Source of the DNA: Mxb001 sp044360385
GTDB lineage: Bacteria; Actinomycetota; Actinomycetes; S36-B12
Direction: 5' to 3'
DNA length: 16,273 nucleotides
Assembly (NCBI GenBank): GCA_044360385.1
Contig: JBIKKK010000033.1
Coordinates: forward strand, 1 to 16,273
Within the stretch, counting starts at the first letter, position 1; each line of letters begins with the position of its first letter. Under the pieces are notes generated by a model. That model made no database searches and was not told the origin of the DNA. It saw only the letters and a program-made list of their open reading frames with translations. Shown here one piece after another: positions 1 to 7,205 of the stretch. Made by a program: the position numbers and the translations under genes.

Positions 1-1550
1 TCATCTCCGTCGGCGCCCTCTTCACGTCCACGCTCGGGGTATCCGCCGTGTGGTCTGTGCTCGCGATCGCAGCCGTGTCACTTCCCGCCCTGGCAGGACA
101 CGGATCCGGCCTCGGCGATCACGCACTCGCATTCAGCTCGGCGATCACCCACTCCGCCGCTGCGACGGTGTGGATCGGTGGGCTGCTCGTGCTCATCTTC
201 CATGGATTACGCCGTGACGAGGGCTATGCGACCGCGGGGGCATTGCGCACCGCTGCCCAGCGCTTCGGCTTCGCCGCACTCGTGAGCGTGATCCTGCTCG
301 CGGTGACCGGGGCTTCCAACGCCTACACCCGTCTCGACACCGTCGCCCAGCTCATCACGACCGACTACGGCCGCGTGACCACAGCCAAGATCATCACGCT
401 CATCGTGCTCGTCCTCATTGCTGGGGCGGTGCGTCGCCGACTGGTGCCGGCACTGGACGGGGAGAAGAGCCAAGCAGTCTTCCTCCGGGTGATCGCTCTC
501 GAGATCGCCCTCGTCACCGTCGCCTTCGGTCTGGGTGTCGCCCTCGCGCTCAGCCCCTACCCCCGGGTCGAGTCACTCCTGCCCACTTTCGGGGAGTCGC
601 TCCTCGGCTATCCCTACCCGCCGGCACCCGACGCCGCGGCGGTGATCTTCGGCTTCCAGCTCGAGCCGCTCTTCCTCGTCGCGTGTCTCGTCGCCGCCGC
701 GCTCTACGTCGCCGGCGTGATCACCTTGCATCGTCGAGGTGACCGCTGGCCCATCAACCGCACGATCTTCTGGCTCCTCGGCATCTCGCTCGTCATCTGG
801 ACCACCAACGCCGGCATCTCCGTCTATGCCCAGGTCTCGGTCGGTCTGCACATGGTGCAGCACATGACGATGTCGATGATGGCGCCGATGTTCCTCGTGC
901 TGGGCGGCCCCTTCACGCTCGCACTGCGGGCGCTCAAGCCCTCGACGACCGGGCGTTGGGGGCTGCGCGAGTGGATCGTGTGGGGTCTGCACTCACCCGC
1001 GGCCAAGATCGTGACGAATCCGATCTTCGTCTTCGCCATCTTCAGCGTCAGCCTCTTCGCGCTCTACTTCACCCCGCTCATGGCCTGGCTCATGGGCAGC
1101 CACGTCGGCCACCTCGGCATGCAGCTCCACTTCATCGCGTCGGGCTATCTCTTTGCCTGGATCGTCATGGGCGTGGACCCCGTGCCCAAGCCACTGCCCT
1201 ATTGGGCGCGCTTCGGGCTGATCCTGCTCATGGTCGGCGTACACGGATTCTTTGCCGTCGTCATCATGATGGGATCCCAACCGCTCGCCCAGGAGTGGTA
1301 CAGCATCGTGCGTCCTGAATGGGTGACCGATCCCCTGGCCGACACGAAGTTCGGCGGTCAGGTCGCCTGGGGCGTGAGCGAGATCCCGATGATCTTCATG
1401 ATCATCATGGTCGCTCTGCAGTGGTCGCGCTCCGACGAGCGCGAGGCGCGGCGCAAGGATCGGCAGGCCGACCGTGATGGCAACGCCGAGCTCAACGCCT
1501 ACAACGAGCGCCTCGCCGCCCTCGACGAGCGCTCGCGACAGGGGTCCTGA
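1..1550 (+). CDS. CopD / CtaG fusion membrane protein, 5' partial (copper resistance and cytochrome c oxidase assembly)
   Basis: The reading frame is open from base 3, so the start lies upstream; 515 residues are visible. The protein is almost wholly membrane-embedded. Counting from the valine at 48, residues 1-165 hold CopD-like helices with a His/Trp-containing helix (SSAITHSAAATVWIGGLLVL), and residues about 200-460 form a CtaG (caa3-type oxidase assembly) domain. The CtaG part carries H268 and H272 in LHMVQHMTMSMMAP, the LGGPFTLALRAL stretch and H361 in MQLHFIASGYLFAW, matching the conserved histidines and helices expected of the family. The tail after about 460 is charged and cytoplasmic. 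CopD proteins take part in copper uptake across the membrane, and CtaG in delivering copper to oxidase subunits; this fusion is common in actinobacteria. The stop overlaps the operator-like palindrome of the next gene. The family call is firm; copper specificity is inferred. Confidence 0.9.
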   Translation, partial: ISVGALFTSTLGVSAVWSVLAIAAVSLPALAGHGSGLGDHALAFSSAITHSAAATVWIGGLLVLIFHGLRRDEGYATAGALRTAAQRFGFAALVSVILLAVTGASNAYTRLDTVAQLITTDYGRVTTAKIITLIVLVLIAGAVRRRLVPALDGEKSQAVFLRVIALEIALVTVAFGLGVALALSPYPRVESLLPTFGESLLGYPYPPAPDAAAVIFGFQLEPLFLVACLVAAALYVAGVITLHRRGDRWPINRTIFWLLGISLVIWTTNAGISVYAQVSVGLHMVQHMTMSMMAPMFLVLGGPFTLALRALKPSTTGRWGLREWIVWGLHSPAAKIVTNPIFVFAIFSVSLFALYFTPLMAWLMGSHVGHLGMQLHFIASGYLFAWIVMGVDPVPKPLPYWARFGLILLMVGVHGFFAVVIMMGSQPLAQEWYSIVRPEWVTDPLADTKFGGQVAWGVSEIPMIFMIIMVALQWSRSDEREARRKDRQADRDGNAELNAYNERLAALDERSRQGS

Positions 1551-1565
1551 TACCCTGGGGGGTAT
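1550..1565. promoter_or_regulatory. CsoR/CstR-type operator-like palindrome at the rhodanese start
   Basis: The sequence reads ATACCC-TGGG-GGGTAT, a perfect 6-base inverted repeat around a 4-base centre. It overlaps the last base of the CopD/CtaG stop codon and the first two bases of the rhodanese ATG. From memory of the family, CsoR (copper), CstR (persulfide) and related repressors bind ATACC/GGTAT arms around a G/C tract. It also covers the -10 box at 1551, so a bound repressor would block RNA polymerase. No CsoR-family gene is in the window, so the regulator is inferred. Confidence 0.6.
1551..1556 (+). promoter_or_regulatory. -10 box (TACCCT) of a leaderless promoter for the rhodanese gene
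   Basis: TACCCT fits TANNNT and lies seven bases before the ATG at 1564, the spacing expected when transcription starts at the start codon. The G-run next to the ATG is too close to act as a Shine-Dalgarno site, which favours leaderless initiation. Confidence 0.5.
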
Positions 1566-2004
1566 GCAGATGCGACGCTTCGCCCCCCTCGCCCTCGCCG
1601 GTGCCTTGATCCTCACGCCCGCTCTCGCCGCGTGCGGCGGGAGCACCGAAGCGGCCCCGGCCCCCACCACCGCTGCGTCGCAGCCCGCCTCGCCCGTGCG
1701 CGTCGGTGTGCCCGAGTGGATCCAGGCCGCTCAGAGTCCCGGCACCGTCATCATCGACGTGCGCACCCCCGAGGAATTCAACTCCGGTCACGTGCAGGGC
1801 GCTCTCAACATCCCCATGGAGTCACCCGACTTCGCGGCGCAGGTGAGCGCGCTGGATCCCGGCACGACGTATGCGATCTATTGCCGCAGCGGCAATCGCT
1901 CCGCCGTCGCGACGGCCGAGATGGGGAGCATGGGCTTCACCTATCTCTACGACCTCGAAGGTGGCTTCACCGACCTCGAGGCCGCGGGCATGCCCACCGC
2001 GTAG
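1564..2004 (+). CDS. Rhodanese-domain lipoprotein (sulfurtransferase-like)
   Basis: This 146-residue protein has an N-terminal lipoprotein signal: basic MQMRR, a hydrophobic core and the lipobox LAAC, with C24 as the predicted lipidated cysteine. A low-complexity Ala/Pro/Thr linker (about 26-45) leads into one rhodanese domain (about 45-146). That domain shows IIDVRTPEEFNSGHVQGALNIP and the active-site loop CRSGNRS with C107 as the persulfide-carrying cysteine. It should act on the outer face of the membrane, moving sulfane sulfur to an unidentified acceptor. The ATG at 1564 was chosen because longer in-frame starts inside the previous gene would bury the signal peptide; the ATG at 1570 is an alternative. 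A CsoR/CstR-like palindrome overlaps the start. Rhodaneses are known members of CstR regulons, so persulfide control fits. Confidence 0.88.
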   Translation: MQMRRFAPLALAGALILTPALAACGGSTEAAPAPTTAASQPASPVRVGVPEWIQAAQSPGTVIIDVRTPEEFNSGHVQGALNIPMESPDFAAQVSALDPGTTYAIYCRSGNRSAVATAEMGSMGFTYLYDLEGGFTDLEAAGMPTA

Positions 2005-2007
2005 CCT
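2002..2007 (+). promoter_or_regulatory. -10 box (TAGCCT) of a leaderless promoter for the nitrilase-family gene
   Basis: TAGCCT matches TANNNT, shares its first three bases with the TAG stop of the rhodanese gene, and is six bases (GGGGGT) from the GTG at 2014. No suitably spaced Shine-Dalgarno site is present. Read-through from the rhodanese promoter is also possible. Confidence 0.45.
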
Positions 2008-2013
2008 GGGGGT

Positions 2014-2790
2014 GTGAGCCGAGTCGCCCTCCTCCAGGTCTCCTCTGACGCGAGCGAGTCCGCAGCAGACCGCATCGAGCGGGTGCTCGGCATCCTCGAG
2101 GAGACGCTGCCGCAAGCAGATATCGCCGTGCTCCCCGAGCTGTGGATCTCGGGTGCCTTCGACCTGCCGCTCGCGCGCGAGGTGGCCGCCCCCCTGGACT
2201 TCCCCGTCCTCGAGCGCATCCGCGCGATGGCCAAGGCCGCCGACACCTGGGTGCACGCGGGCTCTTACGCCGAGTGCCTCCCGGACAGCCGCACCTTCAA
2301 CACCGCCGTCCTCATCGGACCCGACGGCGAGATCGTCGCGACCTACCGCAAGCGCCACCTCTTCGGCTTCGCCACCGGCGAGCGCACGCTGATCACCGCA
2401 GGGGATGCGCTCATCGTCGCGGAGACGCCGCTCGGCCACACCGGCATCGCAACGTGCTACGACCTGCGCTTCCCCGAGATGTTCCGTGATCTCGTCGAGG
2501 CAGGCGCAGAGACCTTCCTCGTCGCCTCAGGATGGCCCACGCCTCGCATCGGGCACTGGGACGTGCTCACCCGGGCGCGCGCGATCGAGGACCAGGCCTG
2601 GATGGTCGCGTGCAATGGCGTGGGGAGCCACGCCGACATCACCCTGGGCGGCCACTCGGTCGTGATCGACCCCCAGGGCAATGTCGTCGCCGAGGCAGGC
2701 AGCGACGAGACCGTGCTCTTCGCCGACGTCGAGCCGGGCCGAGCACGGGAGTGGCGCGAAGCCTTCCCCGTGCTCGACGACCGCCTCTGA
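2014..2790 (+). CDS. Nitrilase-superfamily carbon-nitrogen hydrolase
   Basis: The 258-residue protein is a single-domain CN hydrolase of typical length. The catalytic triad is visible: E42 in VLPELW, K113 in YRKRHLFGF, and the nucleophile C148 in ATCYDLRFPEMFR. The family hydrolyses C-N bonds of amides or nitriles in the cytoplasm. The CYDLRFPE block and the short length resemble omega-amidase and deaminated-glutathione amidase (Nit2/YafV-like) members more than true nitrilases, but the substrate cannot be read from sequence. The GTG at 2014 starts nine bases after the rhodanese stop, and a -10-like TAGCCT sits six bases upstream. The next gene on the right is on the opposite strand, so this gene ends the rightward block. 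Confidence 0.88.
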   Translation: MSRVALLQVSSDASESAADRIERVLGILEETLPQADIAVLPELWISGAFDLPLAREVAAPLDFPVLERIRAMAKAADTWVHAGSYAECLPDSRTFNTAVLIGPDGEIVATYRKRHLFGFATGERTLITAGDALIVAETPLGHTGIATCYDLRFPEMFRDLVEAGAETFLVASGWPTPRIGHWDVLTRARAIEDQAWMVACNGVGSHADITLGGHSVVIDPQGNVVAEAGSDETVLFADVEPGRAREWREAFPVLDDRL

Positions 2791-2793
2791 CGA

Positions 2794-2895
2794 CTACTTC
2801 GTCGTGATCTGGAACTCGATCTCGTAAGTCGCTCCGCCGCTCACGCCCTGGATGGCGCAGCCGAAGCTGCGTCGACGAACGCACTCAAGGGAGCC
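2794..2895 (-). pseudogene. 3' remnant of a lost gene (33 codons plus stop, no start)
   Basis: On the minus strand an open frame ends at a TAG (2794-2796) and is closed upstream by an in-frame TAA at 2896-2898. It reads ...CVRRRSFGCAIQGVSGG, then ATYEIEFQITTK at the end. Nearly every codon ends in G or C, as in the real genes here, and the peptide has the alternating hydrophobic pattern of a terminal beta strand. There is no ATG, GTG or TTG near its beginning. I read it as the surviving tail of a truncated gene, perhaps a secreted beta-sandwich protein given the two cysteines. The parent family is not recognised, and a chance frame cannot be excluded. Confidence 0.4.
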
Positions 2896-2913
2896 TTAGC
2901 GGACCTTGCCCGC

Positions 2914-3765
2914 TCAGATCATCACGCGGAAGTGATCAAGCACACGTGCAGCGAGCGACTCATCTCCGGAGATCATCACCTGCTCGCGCCACGGCTGTGG
3001 ATCTCCGCGGCCACAGGATAGCGCGAGGTACGCCGGCCACGACATGGTGAGTGTCACCGTCGCGATGCCCGCCTGGTCGAGAAGGTCATCGCCCACGATG
3101 CGCGCGCGACCGTCGTCGCCCACGGCGACGATCGAGCCACCCTCGATGCCGGGGCCGGTGATGCGCAGGTCGAGCACCTGCCCCGGCTGCGCGCCGGCGA
3201 GCTTGGCCCACACCTTGCCAAGGCCCGGCAGGAGCTGCGCTGCGGTCGCCTGCGCACCGGGGGTGTCGAGGTGGCCGGGTCTGCCGAGGGCATCGCGGAT
3301 GTCCTGCTCATGGACCCAGGTGTCGAGCGTGCGCATGCGCAAGACGCGGGCGAGCGGTGCCGGACCGAAGGGCCCCATCACCTCGGCCGCAGCCTCGTGC
3401 GGACCCTCCTCGAGCTCGACCGTGCGGCGCGCGACGCGATCGGCGAGCTCAATGAGCACGGCCTCGCGAGCCCACGAGCGACGCAGATCGACGGGGACCT
3501 CGGTGATCCTGCCAAAATCGCTCTGCGCGTGCGGGAGCGCGGACCAGTCGGGCTCATGTGGTGCGTCGTACTCGCCCATGAGCAATCCTTCGAGCCAGCC
3601 GATATGCGCGACGATGTCGCCCACGCTCCAGCCGGGCAGCGCGGTGGGTGCATCCCACTCAGCCTGCGACAGCGGTGTCACCAGGTCGATGAAGTCATTC
3701 GAGGCCGATCGCCATGCGGCGAAGAGCTCGTCGAATCCAGCGTCAGCGGGCAGGGGCGCAACCAT
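2914..3765 (-). CDS. Maleylpyruvate isomerase-family mycothiol-dependent enzyme
   Basis: The 283-residue protein has a DinB-like four-helix N-terminal domain (about 8-160) and a C-terminal SCP2-like domain (about 175-280), the arrangement of the MDMPI family. Visible marks are LPGWSVGDIVAHI with H54, and LDTWVHEQDIRDALG with D148 and H152, at the positions where family members place metal ligands. Members use mycothiol as cofactor, or are uncharacterised; the original enzyme isomerises maleylpyruvate in gentisate catabolism. No gentisate genes are nearby, so that specific role is not supported. The ATG at 3765 follows the E2 stop by 17 bases and has a -10-like TAGCCT six bases upstream, so it may be a leaderless unit or the tail of the dehydrogenase operon. 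Confidence 0.82.
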   Translation of the reverse strand: MVAPLPADAGFDELFAAWRSASNDFIDLVTPLSQAEWDAPTALPGWSVGDIVAHIGWLEGLLMGEYDAPHEPDWSALPHAQSDFGRITEVPVDLRRSWAREAVLIELADRVARRTVELEEGPHEAAAEVMGPFGPAPLARVLRMRTLDTWVHEQDIRDALGRPGHLDTPGAQATAAQLLPGLGKVWAKLAGAQPGQVLDLRITGPGIEGGSIVAVGDDGRARIVGDDLLDQAGIATVTLTMSWPAYLALSCGRGDPQPWREQVMISGDESLAARVLDHFRVMI

Positions 3766-3771
3766 GTCGCG

Positions 3772-3777
3772 AGGCTA
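3772..3777 (-). promoter_or_regulatory. -10 box (TAGCCT) of a leaderless promoter for the MDMPI-family gene
   Basis: On the minus strand TAGCCT is followed by six bases (CGCGAC) and the ATG at 3765. The same hexamer and spacing precede the gene at 2014. It lies in the 17-base gap after the E2 stop codon. Confidence 0.45.
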
Positions 3778-3782
3778 GCGGC

Positions 3783-5027
3783 TCACAGAGGCGGCTGGTG
3801 GAGGTACGCCGCCACATCGGCGAGGAAGGCCGACCCCGATGCACCGTCGACAACGCGATGGTCGAAGGCGAGCGAGAGCTGCATTACCGGTCGCACGCCC
3901 AGCGCCCCGTCGACCGCCCACGGCCGCTCGACGATCCGACCCGTCGCGAGGATCGCTGCCTCCCCAGGGTTGAGGATCGGCGTGCCCCCATCGACCCCGA
4001 AGACGCCGATGTTGGTAATCGTGATCGTGCCCTCAACCGAGTCGGCCGGCGTGAGTTGGCCGCTGCGCGCGCGCTCGGTGAGATCGGTGATGGCACGCGC
4101 GAGCCCGGAAAGCGACAGCGACCCCGCATCCCGCACATTGGGCACGACGAGGCCGCGAGGGCTGGCCACCGCGAGGCCGAGGTTGACGAAGGGGTAGAGC
4201 TCGATCTCCGCCGTGGCATCGGGCAGGTCGACCCAGGAGGAGTTGACAATCGGCGTGCGACGGATCGCGTGGATGACAGCTGACGCCGCGATGGTGAGCG
4301 GGGTCACGCGCGCATCCGCGAACTCCGGCTCTGCGCGCAGGCGCCTCACCAAGGCCATCGTCGCGCTCACGTCAACGTCGACCCACTCGGTGACGTGCGG
4401 TGCGGTGGCCATCGACCGCACCATGGCCTGGGCCATCTGGCGCTGCACGCTGCGCACAGCCACGCGCTCGCCGCGCACCGGCCGCACCGCCACGGACGCA
4501 GACGCGGGCAGGGAAGCGGCGCCGGACGCCGCGCGGCGTACGTCGTCGCGCGTGATGTCACCATGGGGCCCGGTGGGGGCGACGCGCGCGAGGTCTACGC
4601 CGAGCTCACGGGCCAGCGCGCGCACGGGCGGCTTGGCCATCGGTTTGCCTGAGGTTGCCACCTCGCCTGACGTCGCGCCCACCTGCTGAAGCGCGTTCGC
4701 AGTGTCCTGCTGCACCGCACCGCGCAGCCGACGTCGTCGGCCCTGCTCATGACCCACGCCGTAGCCCACGAGCACCGGCTCGCGGTCGCTCACTTCCACC
4801 GCGACGATCGGCGTACCCACGGGCACGACCGCACCGGGCTCCACCAGCAGCGCCGTCACGCGTCCGGTGAAGGGTGAGGGCAACTCGACGACGGCCTTGG
4901 CCGTCTCAATGTCGACGATCGGTTGGTTGACCGTGATCTCGTCGCCGACGCTGATGCGCCAGCTGACGATCTCGGCCTCGGTGAGCCCTTCGCCGACATC
5001 AGGGAGAGGGAATTCGCGCACGCTCAT
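3783..5027 (-). CDS. bkdC: 2-oxoacid dehydrogenase E2 (dihydrolipoamide acyltransferase), branched-chain type
   Basis: The 414-residue E2 transfers the acyl group from lipoate to CoA and forms the core of the complex. Domain order: one lipoyl domain (about 1-80) with lipoyl lysine K44 in IETAKAVVELP; a charged linker; a peripheral-subunit-binding domain (about 132-165: PPVRALARELGVDLARVAPT); and the catalytic domain (about 185-414) with H390 and D394 in FDHRVVDGAS. One lipoyl domain and ETAKA in place of ETDKA resemble actinobacterial branched-chain enzymes. The start was set at the ATG at 5027, which overlaps the E1 beta stop as ATGA and begins exactly at the lipoyl domain; the frame stays open further upstream, but only as an antisense shadow of E1 beta. 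An acetyl-transferring E2 is the main alternative. Confidence 0.88.
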   Translation of the reverse strand: MSVREFPLPDVGEGLTEAEIVSWRISVGDEITVNQPIVDIETAKAVVELPSPFTGRVTALLVEPGAVVPVGTPIVAVEVSDREPVLVGYGVGHEQGRRRRLRGAVQQDTANALQQVGATSGEVATSGKPMAKPPVRALARELGVDLARVAPTGPHGDITRDDVRRAASGAASLPASASVAVRPVRGERVAVRSVQRQMAQAMVRSMATAPHVTEWVDVDVSATMALVRRLRAEPEFADARVTPLTIAASAVIHAIRRTPIVNSSWVDLPDATAEIELYPFVNLGLAVASPRGLVVPNVRDAGSLSLSGLARAITDLTERARSGQLTPADSVEGTITITNIGVFGVDGGTPILNPGEAAILATGRIVERPWAVDGALGVRPVMQLSLAFDHRVVDGASGSAFLADVAAYLHQPPL

Positions 5028-6001
5028 GCGGCGGTCACCCGATCGATAGCGTCGAGCACTTGGTCGACGTCGGGGAGATAGTGCTGCTCGAAGCGGTTTG
5101 GCGGATAGGGGATGTAGGCGCCGCCGACGCGCTCCACGGGCGCCTCGAGGTGGAAGAAGCAGCGCCGCGTCACCTCCGCGGCGACCTCCGCCCCCATGCC
5201 GAGCACCACAGGCGCCTCGTGCACGACGACGCAGCGGCCGGTGCCCTGCACGTCGGCGACCACGGGATCGAGGTCGAGGGGAGATAGCGAGCGCAGGTCG
5301 ATGACCGAGCACTCCACGCCATCCTCGGCCGCAGCCTCCGCGGCCTCGAGGATCGTGCGCACCATCGGACCGTAGGCCACCAGAGTGACATCCGATCCCC
5401 GACGCAACACGCGCGATGACCACGGGTTGCCGCTGATGGGCGACACCTCATCGACCTCCGCGCGATCCCAGTAGCGGCGCTTCGGCTCGAAGTAGATCAC
5501 CGGGTCATCGCTGGCGATCGCCTGCTGGATCGTCACGTAGGCCTCCGCCGCATCGGCGGGCGTGAGCACGCGCAGGCCGGGAGTGTGAGCGAAGTACGCC
5601 TCGGGCGACTCGCTGTGATGCTCGACCGCGCCGATGCCGCCGCCGTAGGGAATGCGAATCACCATCGGCATCGGGGTGATGCCCCCCGAGCGGTAGTGGT
5701 GCTTAGCCACCATCGTCACAATTTGGTCGAACGCCGGGAAGACGAACCCGTCGAACTGGATCTCGAGCACCGGGCGATAGCCGCGCATTGCGAGGCCCAC
5801 CGCAGTGCCGACGATTCCGCTCTCCGCAAGCGGGGCGTCGATGACACGGTCCTCGCCGAAGTCCTTCTGCAAGCCGTCCGTCACGCGGAAGACACCGCCC
5901 AGTGGGCCAATGTCCTCGCCCATGAGCAGGACCTTGGGGTCGGTCTCCATCGCGCGGCGCAGGCCCGCATTGAGCGCCTGCACCATCGTCATCGACGTCA
6001 T
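5024..6001 (-). CDS. bkdB: 2-oxoacid dehydrogenase E1 component, beta subunit
   Basis: The 325-residue protein is the pyrimidine-binding half of the thiamine-diphosphate E1 heterotetramer. Diagnostic blocks are VLLMGEDIGPLGGVFRVT near the N-terminus, DAPLAESGIVG with E60, the glutamate expected to contact the aminopyrimidine, GGGIGAVEHHSESPEAYFAH with H128/H129, and a C-terminal transketolase-C domain (about 195-320). The ATG at 6001 overlaps the alpha stop as ATGA and is preceded by GGAGG at 6006-6010. Its own stop overlaps the E2 start in the same way, so all three subunits should be made in matched amounts by coupled translation. Substrate class (branched-chain versus pyruvate) rests on the neighbours. 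Confidence 0.92.
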   Translation of the reverse strand: MTSMTMVQALNAGLRRAMETDPKVLLMGEDIGPLGGVFRVTDGLQKDFGEDRVIDAPLAESGIVGTAVGLAMRGYRPVLEIQFDGFVFPAFDQIVTMVAKHHYRSGGITPMPMVIRIPYGGGIGAVEHHSESPEAYFAHTPGLRVLTPADAAEAYVTIQQAIASDDPVIYFEPKRRYWDRAEVDEVSPISGNPWSSRVLRRGSDVTLVAYGPMVRTILEAAEAAAEDGVECSVIDLRSLSPLDLDPVVADVQGTGRCVVVHEAPVVLGMGAEVAAEVTRRCFFHLEAPVERVGGAYIPYPPNRFEQHYLPDVDQVLDAIDRVTAA

Positions 6002-7062
6002 GACCCCTCCACCGTGGCAAGGTAATCGGCCATCGCTTCACGATCGGCGGTCACCTGACGGTGCGGCTCGGCGTAGACGTGTTCGAACATCCTGAGCGGA
6101 TCCGGATCCGCCATGCCGCGAATCGCCTCGCGAAGTCGCTCACCGAGCGCATCGGCCTCGGCGTCGACGTCCGCGACGAAGTCATCGTCGAGCGCACCGA
6201 CGCGCTCCATGTGACGGCGCAGCCGGTCGAGCGGGTCGAGCGATGCCCAGTGGTCAAGCTCAGCCTCATCGCGATAGCGCGTGGGGTCATCCGACGTCGT
6301 GTGCGGACCGCGGCGATAGGTGACGGCTTCGATGAACGCCGGGCCACCGCCCTCGCGCGCGCGATCAAGCACCGCGCGGGTCACCGCCAGCGCCGCGAGC
6401 ACGTCGTTGCCGTCGATGCGCACAGAGGGGATGCCATAGCCCGCGGCGCGCGTCGCAAGCGGTGCCCGCGTCTGGCGCGTGACGGGGACCGAGATCGCCC
6501 ACTGGTTGTTCTGCACCAGGAAGACCACGGGGGCATTGAAGGCTGCGGCGAAGACCATGGCCTCATGCACGTCACCCGTGCTCGTCGCGCCGTCACCGAA
6601 GCAGGAGAGCACGGCCTCATCGGCGCCATCGCGCTGGATCCCCATGGCATAGCCCACGGAGTGCAGTGCGTGGGAACCGATGACGATCGTGAAGATGCCG
6701 AGGCCCACGCGGCGCGGATCCCAGCTCGCATGGCTTGTCCCGCGATAGAGGTGGAGCAGCTCGACCGGGTCGACGCCGCGCACATGGAAGACGCCCAACT
6801 CGCGGTACGTCGTGAAGCCGTAGTCGGAGGGCCGCATGGCATGGGCGGCACCGATCTGCACGCCCTCCTGGCCGAGGACCGGACACCACAGGCCAAGCTC
6901 GCCGGTGCGCTGAAGTGCCGTCGATTCGATATCGGTACGTCGCGTGAGGACGATGTCGCGATAGAGCTGGCGGAGGAGGTCGGGCGTGACCTCGATCGGA
7001 TAGTCAGGATGCTCGCGGAAATCGCCGTCGGGCGCGAGCAATCGGATGACGTCTTCGGTCAT
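5998..7062 (-). CDS. bkdA: 2-oxoacid dehydrogenase E1 component, alpha subunit (branched-chain type)
   Basis: The 354-residue protein carries the thiamine-diphosphate/Mg motif: GDG at 156-158 through NN at 185-186, within CFGDGATSTGDVHEAM and LVQNNQWAIS. RRGPHTTSDDPTRYR (250-264) corresponds to the phosphorylation-loop region, and its TSDD form resembles branched-chain E1 alpha more than Gram-positive pyruvate E1. With the beta subunit it decarboxylates a 2-oxoacid and acylates lipoate on E2. The start was set at the ATG at 7062: the longer frame to 7218 adds 52 residues of non-conserved, Arg/Pro-rich sequence overlapping the divergent gene, while 7062 has AGAGGG eight bases upstream. It is the first gene of the operon. 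No dihydrolipoamide dehydrogenase is present. A pyruvate dehydrogenase role remains possible. Confidence 0.88.
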   Translation of the reverse strand: MTEDVIRLLAPDGDFREHPDYPIEVTPDLLRQLYRDIVLTRRTDIESTALQRTGELGLWCPVLGQEGVQIGAAHAMRPSDYGFTTYRELGVFHVRGVDPVELLHLYRGTSHASWDPRRVGLGIFTIVIGSHALHSVGYAMGIQRDGADEAVLSCFGDGATSTGDVHEAMVFAAAFNAPVVFLVQNNQWAISVPVTRQTRAPLATRAAGYGIPSVRIDGNDVLAALAVTRAVLDRAREGGGPAFIEAVTYRRGPHTTSDDPTRYRDEAELDHWASLDPLDRLRRHMERVGALDDDFVADVDAEADALGERLREAIRGMADPDPLRMFEHVYAEPHRQVTADREAMADYLATVEGS

Positions 7063-7193
7063 GGTGTGGACCCTCTCGTCGCGGGCCTCGTGAGCCCGGA
7101 CCCATCCAAGCACCCGTCCCGGCTTACAGGAAGGACTCCTCGCCCGTCGAGATCCCAGGGAGCTGGGCGGATGCGGTCCGTCGCCCTTCGTCC

Positions 7194-7199
7194 CATACT
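7194..7199 (+). promoter_or_regulatory. Possible -10 box (CATACT) before the secreted-protein gene
   Basis: CATACT matches TANNNT at all but the first base and is six bases from the GTG at 7206, again the leaderless spacing. It lies in the 143-base divergent gap shared with the E1 alpha gene; I see no equally clear box for the leftward operon. Confidence 0.35.
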
Positions 7200-7205
7200 G
7201 GCAGC

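Noticed and set aside
36..42. GGGGTAT near the left edge, like half of the CsoR-type palindrome.
   Set aside because: It has no matching ATACC arm nearby and lies inside the coding sequence of the CopD/CtaG protein.
3271..4197. Long plus-strand open frame across the MDMPI and E2 genes.
   Set aside because: It is antisense to two confidently identified genes and shows no domain; GC-rich codon bias opens such frames routinely.
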